Position numbers and translations under genes: made by a program
In this document: one piece after another, positions 35,429 to 46,900 of the stretch
How the letters are laid out: each line of letters starts with the position of its first letter
How positions within the stretch are numbered: the first letter of the stretch is position 1
NCBI GenBank assembly: GCA_940337035.1
Contig: CALNHX010002792.1
Location: 103,728-167,727 of the forward strand
Source: Agriotes lineatus
Lineage: Eukaryota > Arthropoda > Insecta > Coleoptera > Elateridae
Length of the DNA stretch: 64,000 nucleotides
Direction: 5' to 3'
Notes under the pieces: generated by a model
The model's input: only the letters and a program-made list of their open reading frames with translations
Told to the model about the DNA's origin: nothing
The model's database searches: none

Positions 35429-37338
35429 TAAGAACCGAAGGTCGGTGTGGAGCTATCTATAGTCCTCTGTGCCAGGCGCGCGGAGTGGCGTAACGCTGTC
35501 GCTGGTTGGTCGTCCGAGTGCAACGTAATCCGTGGGGCGTGGCCGTATGACGCAGAGTGGTTGCAACGCTTTAGATCGTGTATCACAGGGGTCCACGTTT
35601 TACTAAGCTTAAAGCCATCTTCCCTGTTGATATTATTTGGATGTTTTTCTATTTCTATGGCTTCACGTATCACTCGCGGGAAGTAATGAGGTATTCTGGC
35701 AAGTACTCTGGCATGCTCAAATTCTAAAGTGTGCCCATTTGTAAACGTATGCTCGGCTACGGCTGATTTTGTGATGCGTTTGTGTTTGCAATCGCCTTTA
35801 TGTTCTTGGAGTCTTAGATCGACGGAACGACCAGTCTGTCCAATGTAACTCGAGCCGCAAGAACAAGGAATGCGATATACGCCAGCGGTTTTTAAACTTG
35901 GAATCTTGTCTTTTACCGATCTGAAGCCGTTACCCAAAGTTTCCTTGCTCGTGAACACAGTTTTGACGTTGCATCGTTGCAGGACACGTCCTATCTTATC
36001 AGTTGAGCCTTTAACGTAAGGTAGAAATGCTAAGCCTTCCAGAGGTGGAGATTCTTCTTTAGCCTGTTTTGTCATAGTCTTGTCTAGTGCTTTTCGTATG
36101 GCGGTAGTTGTGTATCCGTTCCTTTGTAAAGAGTCAAACAGATGTAGCTTTTCTCTCTCTAGATTTTCCTCGTCTGAGATACGAACGGCTCTTGTCGCCA
36201 GAGTCTGGAGAACTGTTGCTTTTTGCATTGGATGATGATGTGAGTCAGCATTTAGATATCTGTCCGTGTGTGTTTTCTTTCTATAGACTGCATGTCCTAA
36301 ACTGCCATCTGATTTACGTTTCACCAGGACGTCTAGAAACGGAATACTGCAATTTTCCTCTACTTCCATTGTGAATTGTATGTTGGGATGTACAGAATTC
36401 AGGTGTTTTAGAAACAGATTCAATGTCTGGCGTCCATGTGACCAGATGACAAAGGTATCATCTACATATCTCAACCAGCAAGTCGGTTTTAGCTGCGCTT
36501 GTTCGAGAGCCTTGGTTTCAAAAGCTTCCATGTAGATATTAGCGATAACAGGTGATAGCGGTGAACCCATAGCCGCTCCTTCGACTTGTTCGTATATTTT
36601 ATTGTTCCAACTGAAGTAAGTGTTTTTCAGGCAAATTTCAACAAGTTCAACTTGGTCTGTAGGCAAGAGATCTTTGAGCATTACTAGCACCTCATCAACC
36701 GGCACTTTCGTGAAGAGTGATACTACGTCGAAACTGACTAGGAGATCATCTTTGTTTAACTTTATGTTCTTTAGCTTCTGGACAAAGTCTGCTGAATCCT
36801 TGACAAAGGAGTCTGTTTTACCAGTTAGAGGCTGTAGTATACTGGTTAAATGTCTTGCTAAAGCATGTGTAGGAGAATTGATCGCGCTGACAATTGGTCT
36901 CAACGGCACGCCCTCCTTATGTATCTTAGGTAGGCCATACATGCGAGGAGTTATTGCATTTCTAGGAATCAGTCGGTGCTTTAAAGTGGGATCGATACTA
37001 TCGGAGCATTTTATGGCAGAGGTTATCTTTGTTTTGAGAGAGGTAGTGGGATTGCGGTGTAGACTTTTGTAAGTTGTATCAGATAGTAAGACTTCCATCT
37101 TCGCATTATAATCTTCAGTGTTCATTACCACAGTAGCATTTCCTTTGTCAGCTTTGAGAACGACAATGTCTTTGTTCTTCTTTAATGCTGTAGCTGCCTC
37201 TCTCTCTGCTTTACTGATGTTGGAGCGGGGCGGTTTCGCTCTTCTTAAAATACAAGACACATCCTGTCGGATGATTTCTGCATCTTTTCTGGGAAGTTTT
37301 TGGATTGCTGCTTCCACTCCACATCCAATCCAATCCAA
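35428..37338 (-). CDS. Penelope-like reverse transcriptase / GIY-YIG endonuclease, N-terminally truncated
   Basis: A 636-codon frame without stops or frameshifts. Reverse transcriptase motifs are in order: ADKGNATVVM (63-72), PRMYGLPKIHK (131-141), VSFDVVSLF with the catalytic Asp204, GAAMGSPLSP (254-263), and LRYVDDTF with the catalytic pair at 293-294. A GIY-YIG nuclease follows at about 485-590: GVY (486-488), YIG (498-500), an Arg at 504 or 509, EH (512-513) and REAIEIEK with the probable catalytic Glu near 564. The two activities would nick the target and prime reverse transcription. The frame opens with TTG, not ATG, inside the inverted-repeat region, and its first ATG is codon 72. The native N-terminus is therefore lost and Penelope proteins are usually longer. 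The intact catalytic residues suggest a recent insertion. The stop codon lies against the hammerhead ribozyme. Confidence 0.93.
   Translation of the reverse strand: MDWIGCGVEAAIQKLPRKDAEIIRQDVSCILRRAKPPRSNISKAEREAATALKKNKDIVVLKADKGNATVVMNTEDYNAKMEVLLSDTTYKSLHRNPTTSLKTKITSAIKCSDSIDPTLKHRLIPRNAITPRMYGLPKIHKEGVPLRPIVSAINSPTHALARHLTSILQPLTGKTDSFVKDSADFVQKLKNIKLNKDDLLVSFDVVSLFTKVPVDEVLVMLKDLLPTDQVELVEICLKNTYFSWNNKIYEQVEGAAMGSPLSPVIANIYMEAFETKALEQAQLKPTCWLRYVDDTFVIWSHGRQTLNLFLKHLNSVHPNIQFTMEVEENCSIPFLDVLVKRKSDGSLGHAVYRKKTHTDRYLNADSHHHPMQKATVLQTLATRAVRISDEENLEREKLHLFDSLQRNGYTTTAIRKALDKTMTKQAKEESPPLEGLAFLPYVKGSTDKIGRVLQRCNVKTVFTSKETLGNGFRSVKDKIPSLKTAGVYRIPCSCGSSYIGQTGRSVDLRLQEHKGDCKHKRITKSAVAEHTFTNGHTLEFEHARVLARIPHYFPRVIREAIEIEKHPNNINREDGFKLSKTWTPVIHDLKRCNHSASYGHAPRITLHSDDQPATALRHSARLAQRTIDSSTPTFGS
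37217..37307 (+). repeat. Left arm of a perfect 91-bp inverted repeat (sense copy, read on the minus strand)
   Basis: Bases 37217-37307 are the exact reverse complement of 37331-37421, with a 23-bp spacer at 37308-37330. On the minus strand this arm encodes residues 12-40 of the reverse transcriptase frame (IQKLPRKDAEII and onward). Confidence 0.97.
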
Positions 37339-37421
37339 AAACTTCCCAGAAAAGATGCAGAAATCATCCGACAGGATGTGTCTTGTATTTTAAGAAGAGC
37401 GAAACCGCCCCGCTCCAACAT
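37331..37421 (-). repeat. Right arm of the 91-bp inverted repeat (inverted duplicate of coding sequence)
   Basis: An antisense copy of 37217-37307 forming the extreme 5' end of the inserted element. On the plus strand it encodes the same peptide (IQKLPRKDAEII...). Only about five bases (GCAAC) separate it from resumed satellite sequence. Fold-back ends of this type are expected when reverse transcription switches template or snaps back during integration. Confidence 0.97.
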
Positions 37422-37994
37422 GCAACGTGCGATAGTCAAAAGTAGCTTTAAATTATACCAGAAGCTATTTAAAGCAGATATTGTCGTTTATTAACCCTCA
37501 TATTGCAAGGGCTTATTCTCATGGCCCCTAAAAGCTATCGAAATCATTTTTACAATGCCAATAAGCAGAAATAATACTTAAAAGGTAACCTTTAGTATTG
37601 TAGATAGCCTTCAAAAGGACATATCTCGTGCATTGGAAATAACGCGAGCGTCGAGATGGCAGAATAGGTATTTCCAAGAGCGCTAATAGATTCATTTTTA
37701 TATACCCATTCCGGCCGGCTATTACACTTCATATACCCAGAAGAGGCCTTTCCGCATTGTATTTACGTTCAGTCAACCTCTAATGGCATGAGCTAATACC
37801 TGTGTCGTACAAACGCTAACCAAATCATACGTATTTACAATGTAGAGGTGCAGTGCGATAGTCAAAAGTAGCTTTAAATTATACCAGAAGCTATTTAAAG
37901 CAGATATTGTCGATTATTAACCCTCACATTGCAAGGACTTCTTCTTATGGCCCCTAAAAGCTATCCAAATCATTTTTACAATGCAAATAAGCAA

Positions 37995-40900
37995 AAATAA
38001 TACTTAACAGGTAACCTTTAGTATTGTAGATAGCCTTCAAAAGGACATATCTCGTGCATTGGAAATAACGCCAGCGTCGAGATGGCAGAATAGGTATTTC
38101 CAAGAGCGCTAATAGACACCTTTTTATATACCCATTCCGGCCGGCTATTACACTTCATATACCCAGAAGATGCCTTTCCGCATTGTATTTACGTTCAGTC
38201 AACCTCTAGTGGAATGAGCTAATACCTGTGTCGTACAAACGCTAACCAAATCATACGTATTTACAATGTCGTGGTACGGTGCGATAGTCAAAAGTAGCTT
38301 TAAATTATACCAGAAGCAGATATTGTCGTTTATTAACCCTCATATTGCAAGGGCTTATTCTTATGGCCCCTAAAAGGTATCCAAATCATTTTTACAATGC
38401 CAATAAGCAGAAATAATACTTAACAGGTAACCTTTAGTATTGTAGATAGCCTTCAAAAGGACATATCTCGTGCATTGGAAATAATGCGAGCGTCGAGATG
38501 GCAGAATAGGTATTTCAAAGAGCGCTAATAGACACATTTTTATATACTATTTCCGGCCGGCTATTACACTTCATATACCCAGAAGATGCCTTTCCGCATT
38601 GTATTTACGTTCAGTCAACCTCTAATGGCATGAGCTAATACCTGTGTCGTACAAACGCTAACCAAATCATACGTATTTACAATGTCGTGGTACGGTGCGA
38701 TAGTCAAAAGTAGCTTTAAATTATACCAGTAGCTATTTAAAGCAGATATTGTCGTTTATTAACCCTCATATTGCAAGGGCTTATTCTTATGGCCCCTAAA
38801 AGCTATCCAAATCATTTTTACAATGCCAATAAGCAGTAATAATACTTAACAGGTAACCTTTAGTATTGTAGATAGCCTTCAAAAGGACATATCTCGTGCA
38901 TTGGAAATAACGCGAGCGTCGAGATGGCAGAATAGGTATTTCCAAGAGCGCTAACAGACACATTTTTATATACTATTTCCGGCCGGCTATTACACTTCAT
39001 ATACCCAGAAGATGCCTTTCCGCATTGTATTTACGTTCAGTCAACCTCTAATGGCATGAGCTAATACCTGTGTCGTACAAACGCTAACCAAATCATACGT
39101 ATTTACAATGTAGAGGTGCAGTGCGATAGTCAAAAGTAGCTTTAAATTATACCAGTAGCTATTTAAAGCAGATATTGTCGCTTACTAACCCTCATATTGC
39201 AAGGGCTTATTCTTATGGCCCCTAAAAGCTATCCAAATCATATTTACAATGCCAATAAGCAGTAATAATACTTAATAAGTAACTTTTAGTATTGTAGATA
39301 GCCTTCAAAAATGCATATCTCGTGCATTGGAAATAACGCGAGCGTCGAAATTCCAGAATAGATATTTCCAAGAGCGCTAATAGACACATTTTTATATACT
39401 ATTTCCGGCCGGCTATTACACTTCATATAACCAGAAGATGCCTTTCCGCATTGTATTTACGTTCAGTTAACCTCTAATGGCATGAGCTAATACCTGTGTC
39501 GTACAAACGCTAACCAAATCATAGGTATTTACAATGTAGAGGTGCAGTGCGATAGTCAAAAGTAGCTTTAAATTATACCAGAAGCTATTTAAAGCAGATA
39601 TTGTCGCTTATTAACCCTCATATTGCAAGGGCTTATTCTTATGGCCCCTAAAAGCTATCCAAATCATATTTACAATGCCAATAAGCAGTAATAATACTTA
39701 ATAAGTAACTTTTAGTATTGTAGATAGCCTTCAAAAATGCATATCTCGTGCATTTGAAATAACGCCAGCGTCGAGATGGCAGAATAGGTATTTCCAAGAG
39801 CGCTAATAGACACATTTTTATATACCCATTCCGGCCGGCTATTACACTTCATATACCCAGAAGATGCCTTTCCGCATTGTATTTACGTTCAGTCAACCTC
39901 TAATGGCATGAGCTAATACCTGTGTCGTACCAACGCTAACCAAATCATACGTATTTACAATGTCGTGGTACGGTGCGATAGTCAAAAGTAGCTTTAAATT
40001 ATACCAGAAGCTATTTAAAGCAGATATTGTCGTTTATTAACCCTCATATTGCAAGGGCTTATTCTTATGGCCCCTAAAAGCTATCCAAATCATTTTTTCA
40101 ATGCCAATAAGCAGAAATAATACTTAACAGGTCACCTTTAGTATTGTAGATAGCCTTCAAAAGGACATATCTCGTGCATTGGAAATAACGCGAGCGTCGA
40201 GATGGAAGAATAGGTATTTCCAAGAGCGCTAATAGACACATTTTTATGTACCCATTCCGGCCGGCTATTACACTTCATATACCCAGAAGATGCCTTTCCG
40301 TATTGTATTTACGTTCAGTCAACCTCTAATGGCATGAGCTAATACCTGTGTCGTACAAACGCTAACCAAATCATACGTATTTACAATGTAGAGGTGCAGT
40401 GCGATAGTCAAAAGGAGCTTTAAATTATACCAGAAGCTATTTAAAGTAGATATTGTCGCTTATTAACCCTCATATTGCAAGGGCTTATTCTCATGGCCCC
40501 TAAAAGCTATCGAAATCATTTTTACAATGCCAATAAGCAGAAATAATACTTAAAAGGTGACCTTTAGTATTGTAGATAGCCTTCAAAAGGACATATCTCG
40601 TGCATTGGAAATAACGCGAGCGTCGAGATGGCAGAATAGGTATTTCCAAGAGCGCTAATAGATACATTTTTATATACCCATTCCGGCCGGCTATTACACT
40701 TCATATACCCAGAAGATGCCTTTCCGCATTGTATTTACGTTCAGTCAACCTCTAGTGGAATGAGCTAATACCTGTGTCGTACAAACGCTAACCAAATCAT
40801 ACGTATTTACAATGTCGTGGTACGGTGCGATAGTCAAAAGTAGCTTTAAATTATACCAGAAGCAGATATTGTCGTTTATTAACCCTCATATTGCAAGGGC

Positions 40901-43900
40901 TTATTCTTATGGCCCCTAAAAGCTATCCAAATCATTTTTACAATGCCAATAAGCAGAAATAATACTTAACAGGTAACCTTTAGTATTGTAGATAGCCTTC
41001 AAAAGGACATATCTCGTGCATTAGAAATAATGCAAGCGTCGAGATGGCAGAATAGGTATTTCAAAGAGCGCTAATAGACACATTTTTATATACTATTTCC
41101 GGCCGGCTATTACACTTCATATACCCAGAAGATGCCTTTCCGCATTGTATTTACGTTCAGTCAACCTCTAATGGCATGAGCTAATACCTGTGTCGTACAA
41201 ACGCTAACCAAATCATACGTATTTACAATGTCGTGGTACGGTGCGATAGTCAAAAGTAGCTTTAAATTATACCAGTAGCTATTTAAAGCAGATATTGTCG
41301 TTTATTAACCCTCATATTGCAAGGGCTTATTCTTATGGCCCCTAAAAGCTATCCAAATCATTTTTACAATGCCAATAAGCAGTAATAATACTTAACAGGT
41401 AACCTTTAGTATTGTAGATAGCCTTCAAAAGGACATATCTCGTGCATTGGAAATAACGCGAGCGTCGAGATGGCAGAATAGGTATTTCCAAGAGCGCTAA
41501 TTGATACATTTTTATATACCCATTCCGGCCGGCTATTACACTTCATATACCCAGAAGAGGCCTTTCCGCATTGTATTTACGTTCAGTCAACCTCTAATGG
41601 CATGAGCTAATACCTGTGTCGTACAAACGCTAACCAAATCATACGTATTTACAATGTAGAGGTGCAGTGCGATAGTCAAAAGTAGCTTTAAATTATACCA
41701 GAAGCTATTTAAAACAGATATTGTCGATTATTAACCCTCACATTGCAAGGACTTATTCTTATGGCCCCTAAAAGCTATCGAAATCATTTTTACAATGCAA
41801 ATAAGCAAAAATAATACTTAACAGGTAACGTTTAGTATTGTAGATAGCCTTCAAAAGGACATATCTCGTGCATTGGAAATAACGCCAGCGTCGAGATGGC
41901 AGAATAGGTATTTCCAAGAGCGCTAATAGACACCTTTTTATATACCCATTCCGGCCGGCTATTACACTTCATATACCCAGAAGATGCCTTTCCGCATTGT
42001 ATTTACGTTCAGTCAACCTCTAGTGGAATGAGCTAATACCTGTGTCGTACAAACGCTAACCAAATCATACGTATTTACAATGTCGTGGTACGGTGCGATA
42101 GTCAAAAGTAGCTTTAAATTATACCAGTAGCTATTTAAAGCAGATATTGTCGCTTACTAACCCTCATATTGCAAGGGCTTATTCTTATGGCCCCTAAAAG
42201 CTATCCAAATCATATTTACAATGCCAATAAGCAGTAATAATACTTAATAAGTAACTTTTAGTATTGTAGATAGCCTTCAAAAATGCATATCTCGTGCATT
42301 GGAAATAACGCGAGCGTCGAAATTCCAGAATAGATATTTCCAAGAGCGCTAATAGACACATTTTTATATACTATTTCCGGCCGGCTATTACACTTCATAT
42401 ACCCAGAAGATGCCTTTCCGCATTGTATTTACGTTCAGTTAACCTCTAATGGCATGAGCTAATACCTGTGTCGTACAAACGCTAACCAAATCATAGGTAT
42501 TTACAATGTAGAGGTGCAGTGCGATAGTCAAAAGTACTTTAAATTATACCAGAAGCTATTTAAAGCAGATATTGTCGCTTATTAACCCTCATATTGCAAG
42601 GGCTTATTCTTATGGCCCCTAAAAGCTATCCAAATCATATTTACAATGCCAGTAAGCAGTAATAATAATTAATAAGTAACTTTTAGTATTGTAGATAGCC
42701 TTCAAAAATGCATATCTCGTGCATTGGAAATAACGCGAGCGTTGAAATTCCAAAATAGATATTTTCAAGAGCGCTAATAGACATTTTTATATACTATTTC
42801 CGGCCGGCTATTACACTTCATATACCCAGAAGATGCCTTTCCGCATTGTATTTACGTTCAGTCAACCTCTAATGGCATGAGCTAATACCTGTGTCGTACA
42901 AACGCTAACCAAATCATACGTATTTACAATGTCGTGGTACGGTGCGATAGTCAAAAGTAGCTTTAAATTATACCAGAAGCTATTTAAAGCAGATATTGTC
43001 GTTTATTAACCCTCATATTGCAAGGGCTTATTCTTATTGCCCCTAAAAGCTATCCAAATCATATTTACAATTCCAATAAGCAGTAATAATACTTAATAAG
43101 TAACTTTTAGTGATGTAGATATCCTTCAAAAATGCATATCTCGTGCATTGGAAATAACGCGTGCGTTGAAATTCCAAAATAGATATTTCCAAGAGCGCTA
43201 ATAGACACATTTTTATATACTATTTCCGGCCAGCTATTACACTTCATATACCCAGAAGATGCCTTTCCGCATTGTATTTACGTTCAGTCAACCTCTAATG
43301 GCATGAGCTAATACCTGTGTCGTACAAACGCTAACCAAATCATACGTATTTACAATGTCGTGGTACGGTGCGATAGTCAAAAGTAGCTTTAAATTATACC
43401 AGAAGCTATTCAAAGCAGATATTGTCGTTTATTAACCCTCATATTGCAAGGGCTTATTCTTATGGCCCCTAAAAGCTATAGAAATCATTTTTACAGTGCC
43501 AATAAGAAGAAATAATACTTAACAGGTAACCTTTAGTATTGTAGATAGCCTTCAAAAGGACATATCTCGTGCATTGGAAATAACGCCAGCGTCGAGATTG
43601 CAGAATAGGTATTTCAAAGAGCGCTAATAGACACATTTTTATATACTATTTCCGGCCGGCTATTACACTTCATATACCCAGAAGATGCATTTCCGCATTG
43701 TATTTACGTTCAGTCAACCTCTAATGGCATGAGCTAATACCTGTGTCGTACAAACGCTAACAAAATCATAGGTATTTACAATGTCGTGGTACGGTGCGAT
43801 AGTCAAAAGTAGCTTTAAATTATACCAGAAGCTATTTAAAGCAGATATTGTCGTTTATTAACCCTCATATTGCAAGGGCTTATTCTTATGGCCCCTAAGA

Positions 43901-46900
43901 GCTATCTAAATCATATTGCAATGCCAATAAGAAGAAATAATACTTAACAGGTAACCTTTAGTATTGTAGATAGCCTTCAAAAGGACATATCTCGTGCATT
44001 GGAAATAACGCCAGCGTCGAGATGGCAGAATAGGTATTTCCAAGAGCGCTAATAGACACCTTTTTATATACCCATTCCGGCCGGCTATTACACTTCATAT
44101 ACCCAGAAGATGCCTTTCCGCATTGTATTTACGTTCAGTCAACCTCTAGTGGAATGAGCTAATACCTGTGTCGTACAAACGCTAACCAAATCATACGTAT
44201 TTACAATGTCGTGGTACGGTGCGATAGTCAAAAGTAGCTTTAAATTATACCAGAAGCAGATATTGTCGTTTATTAACCCTCATATTGCAAGGGCTTATTC
44301 TTATGGCCCCTAAAAGGTATCCAAATCATTTTTACAATGCCAATAAGCAGAAATGATACTTAACAGGTAACCTTTAGTATTGTAGATAGCCTTCAAAAGG
44401 ACATATCTCGTGCATTGGAAATAATGCGAGCGTCGAGATGGCAGAATAGGTATTTCAAAGAGCGCTAATAGACACATTTTTATATACTATTTCCGGCCGG
44501 CTATTACACTTCATATACCCAGAAGATGCCTTTCCGCATTGTATTTACGTTCAGTCAACCTCTAATGGCATGAGCTAATACCTGTGTCGTACAAACGCTA
44601 ACCAAATCATACGTATTTACAATGTCGTGGTACGGTGCGATAGTCAAAAGTAGCTTTAAATTATACCAGTAGCTATTTAAAGCAGATATTGTCGTTTATT
44701 AACCCTCATATTGCAAGGGCTTATTCTTATGGCCCCTAAAAGCTATCCAAATCATTTTTACAATGCCAATAAGCAGTAATAATACTTAACAGGTAACCTT
44801 TAGTATTGTAGATAGCCTTCAAAAGGACATATCTCGTGCATTGGAAATAACGCGAGCGTCGAGATGGCAGAATAGGTATTTCCAAGAGCGCTAACAGACA
44901 CATTTTTATATACTATTTCCGGCCGGCTATTACACTTCATATACCCAGAAGATGCCTTTCCGCATTGTATTTACGTTCAGTCAACCTCTAATGGCATGAG
45001 CTAATACCTGTGTCGTACAAACGCTAACCAAATCATACGTATTTACAATGTAGAGGTGCAGTGCGATAGTCAAAAGTAGCTTTAAATTATACCAGTAGCT
45101 ATTTAAAGCAGATATTGTCGCTTACTAACCCTCATATTGCAAGGGCTTATTCTTATGGCCCCTAAAAGCTATCCAAATCATATTTACAATGCCAATAAGC
45201 AGTAATAATACTTAATAAGTAACTTTTAGTATTGTAGATAGCCTTCAAAAATGCATATCTCGTGCATTGGAAATAACGCGAGCGTCGAAATTCCAGAATA
45301 GATATTTCCAAGAGCGCTAATAGACACATTTTTATATACTATTTCCGGCCGGCTATTACACTTCATATACCCAGAAGATGCCTTTCCGCATTGTATTTAC
45401 GTTCAGTTAACCTCTAATGGCATGAGCTAATACCTGTGTCGTACAAACGCTAACCAAATCATAGGTATTTACAATGTAGAGGTGCAGTGCGATAGTCAAA
45501 AGTAGCTTTAAATTATACCAGAAGCTATTTAAAGCAGATATTGTCGCTTATTAACCCTCATATTGCAAGGGCTTATTCTTATGGCCCCTAAAAGCTATCC
45601 AAATCATATTTACAATGCCAATAAGCAGTAATAATACTTAATAAGTAACTTTTAGTATTGTAGATAGCCTTCAAAAATGCATATCTCGTGCATTTGAAAT
45701 AACGCCAGCGTCGAGATGGCAGAATAGGTATTTCCAAGAGCGCTAATAGACACATTTTTATATACCCATTCCGGCCGGCTATTACACTTCATATACCCAG
45801 AAGATGCCTTTCCGCATTGTATTTACGTTCAGTCAACCTCTAATGGCATGAGCTAATACCTGTGTCGTACCAACGCTAACCAAATCATACGTATTTACAA
45901 TGTCGTGGTACGGTGCGATAGTCAAAAGTAGCTTTAAATTATACCAGAAGCTATTTAAAGCAGATATTGTCGTTTATTAACCCTCATATTGCAAGGGCTT
46001 ATTCTTATGGCCCCTAAAAGCTATCCAAATCATTTTTTCAATGCCAATAAGCAGAAATAATACTTAACAGGTCACCTTTAGTATTGTAGATAGCCTTCAA
46101 AAGGACATATCTCGTGCATTGGAAATAACGCGAGCGTCGAGATGGAAGAATAGGTATTTCCAAGAGCGCTAATAGACACATTTTTATGTACCCATTCCGG
46201 CCGGCTATTACACTTCATATACCCAGAAGATGCCTTTCCGTATTGTATTTACGTTCAGTCAACCTCTAATGGCATGAGCTAATACCTGTGTCGTACAAAC
46301 GCTAACCAAATCATACGTATTTACAATGTAGAGGTGCAGTGCGATAGTCAAAAGGAGCTTTAAATTATACCAGAAGCTATTTAAAGTAGATATTGTCGCT
46401 TATTAACCCTCATATTGCAAGGGCTTATTCACATGGCCCCTAAAAGCTATCGAAATCATTTTTACAATGCCAATAAGCAGAAATAATACTTAAAAGGTAA
46501 CCTTTAGTATTGTAGATAGCCTTCAAAAGGACATATCTCGTGCATTGGAAATAACGCGAGCGTCGAGATGGCAGAATAGGTATTTCCAAGAGCGCTAATA
46601 GATACATTTTTATATACCCATTCCGGCCGGCTATTACACTTCATATACCCAGAAGATGCCTTTCCGCATTGTATTTACGTTCAGTCAACCTCTAGTGGAA
46701 TGAGCTAATACCTGTGTCGTACAAACGCTAACCAAATCATACGTATTTACAATGTCGTGGTACGGTGCGATAATCAAAAGTAGCTTTAAATTATACCAGA
46801 AGCAGATATTGTCGTTTATTAACCCTCATATTGCAAGGGCTTATTCTTATGGCCCCTAAAAGCTATCCAAATCATTTTTACAATGCCAATAAGCAGAAAT

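Larger units (their letters stand above)
35132..37426 (-). mobile_element. Penelope-like retroelement (PLE), 5'-truncated with a fold-back end
   Basis: A 2.3-kb minus-strand insertion in the satellite. It holds one long frame with a Penelope-type reverse transcriptase joined to a GIY-YIG endonuclease, followed by a hammerhead ribozyme and about 230 bp of 3' sequence. Reverse transcriptase plus GIY-YIG in one protein, and hammerhead motifs in the terminal repeats, are hallmarks of Penelope-like elements. The 5' end is missing and replaced by an inverted copy of the first part of the remaining coding sequence (see the 91-bp arms). No target duplication is visible. Satellite stops within TTTTTATATA on the left and resumes near TGCGATAGTC on the right, so about 148 bp of a monomer are missing. 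The junctions are ambiguous by a few bases. Confidence 0.92.

Noticed and set aside
35447..37393. Plus-strand open frames opposite the reverse transcriptase (35447-35686, 36108-36374, 36620-37072, 37118-37393).
   Set aside because: They are antisense shadows of the well-supported minus-strand gene.
37245..37494. Two frames repeating the IQKLPRKDAEII or ILERGGFALLK-type peptides on both strands.
   Set aside because: They come from the 91-bp inverted repeat, which makes each strand encode the same segment twice. They are not separate genes.
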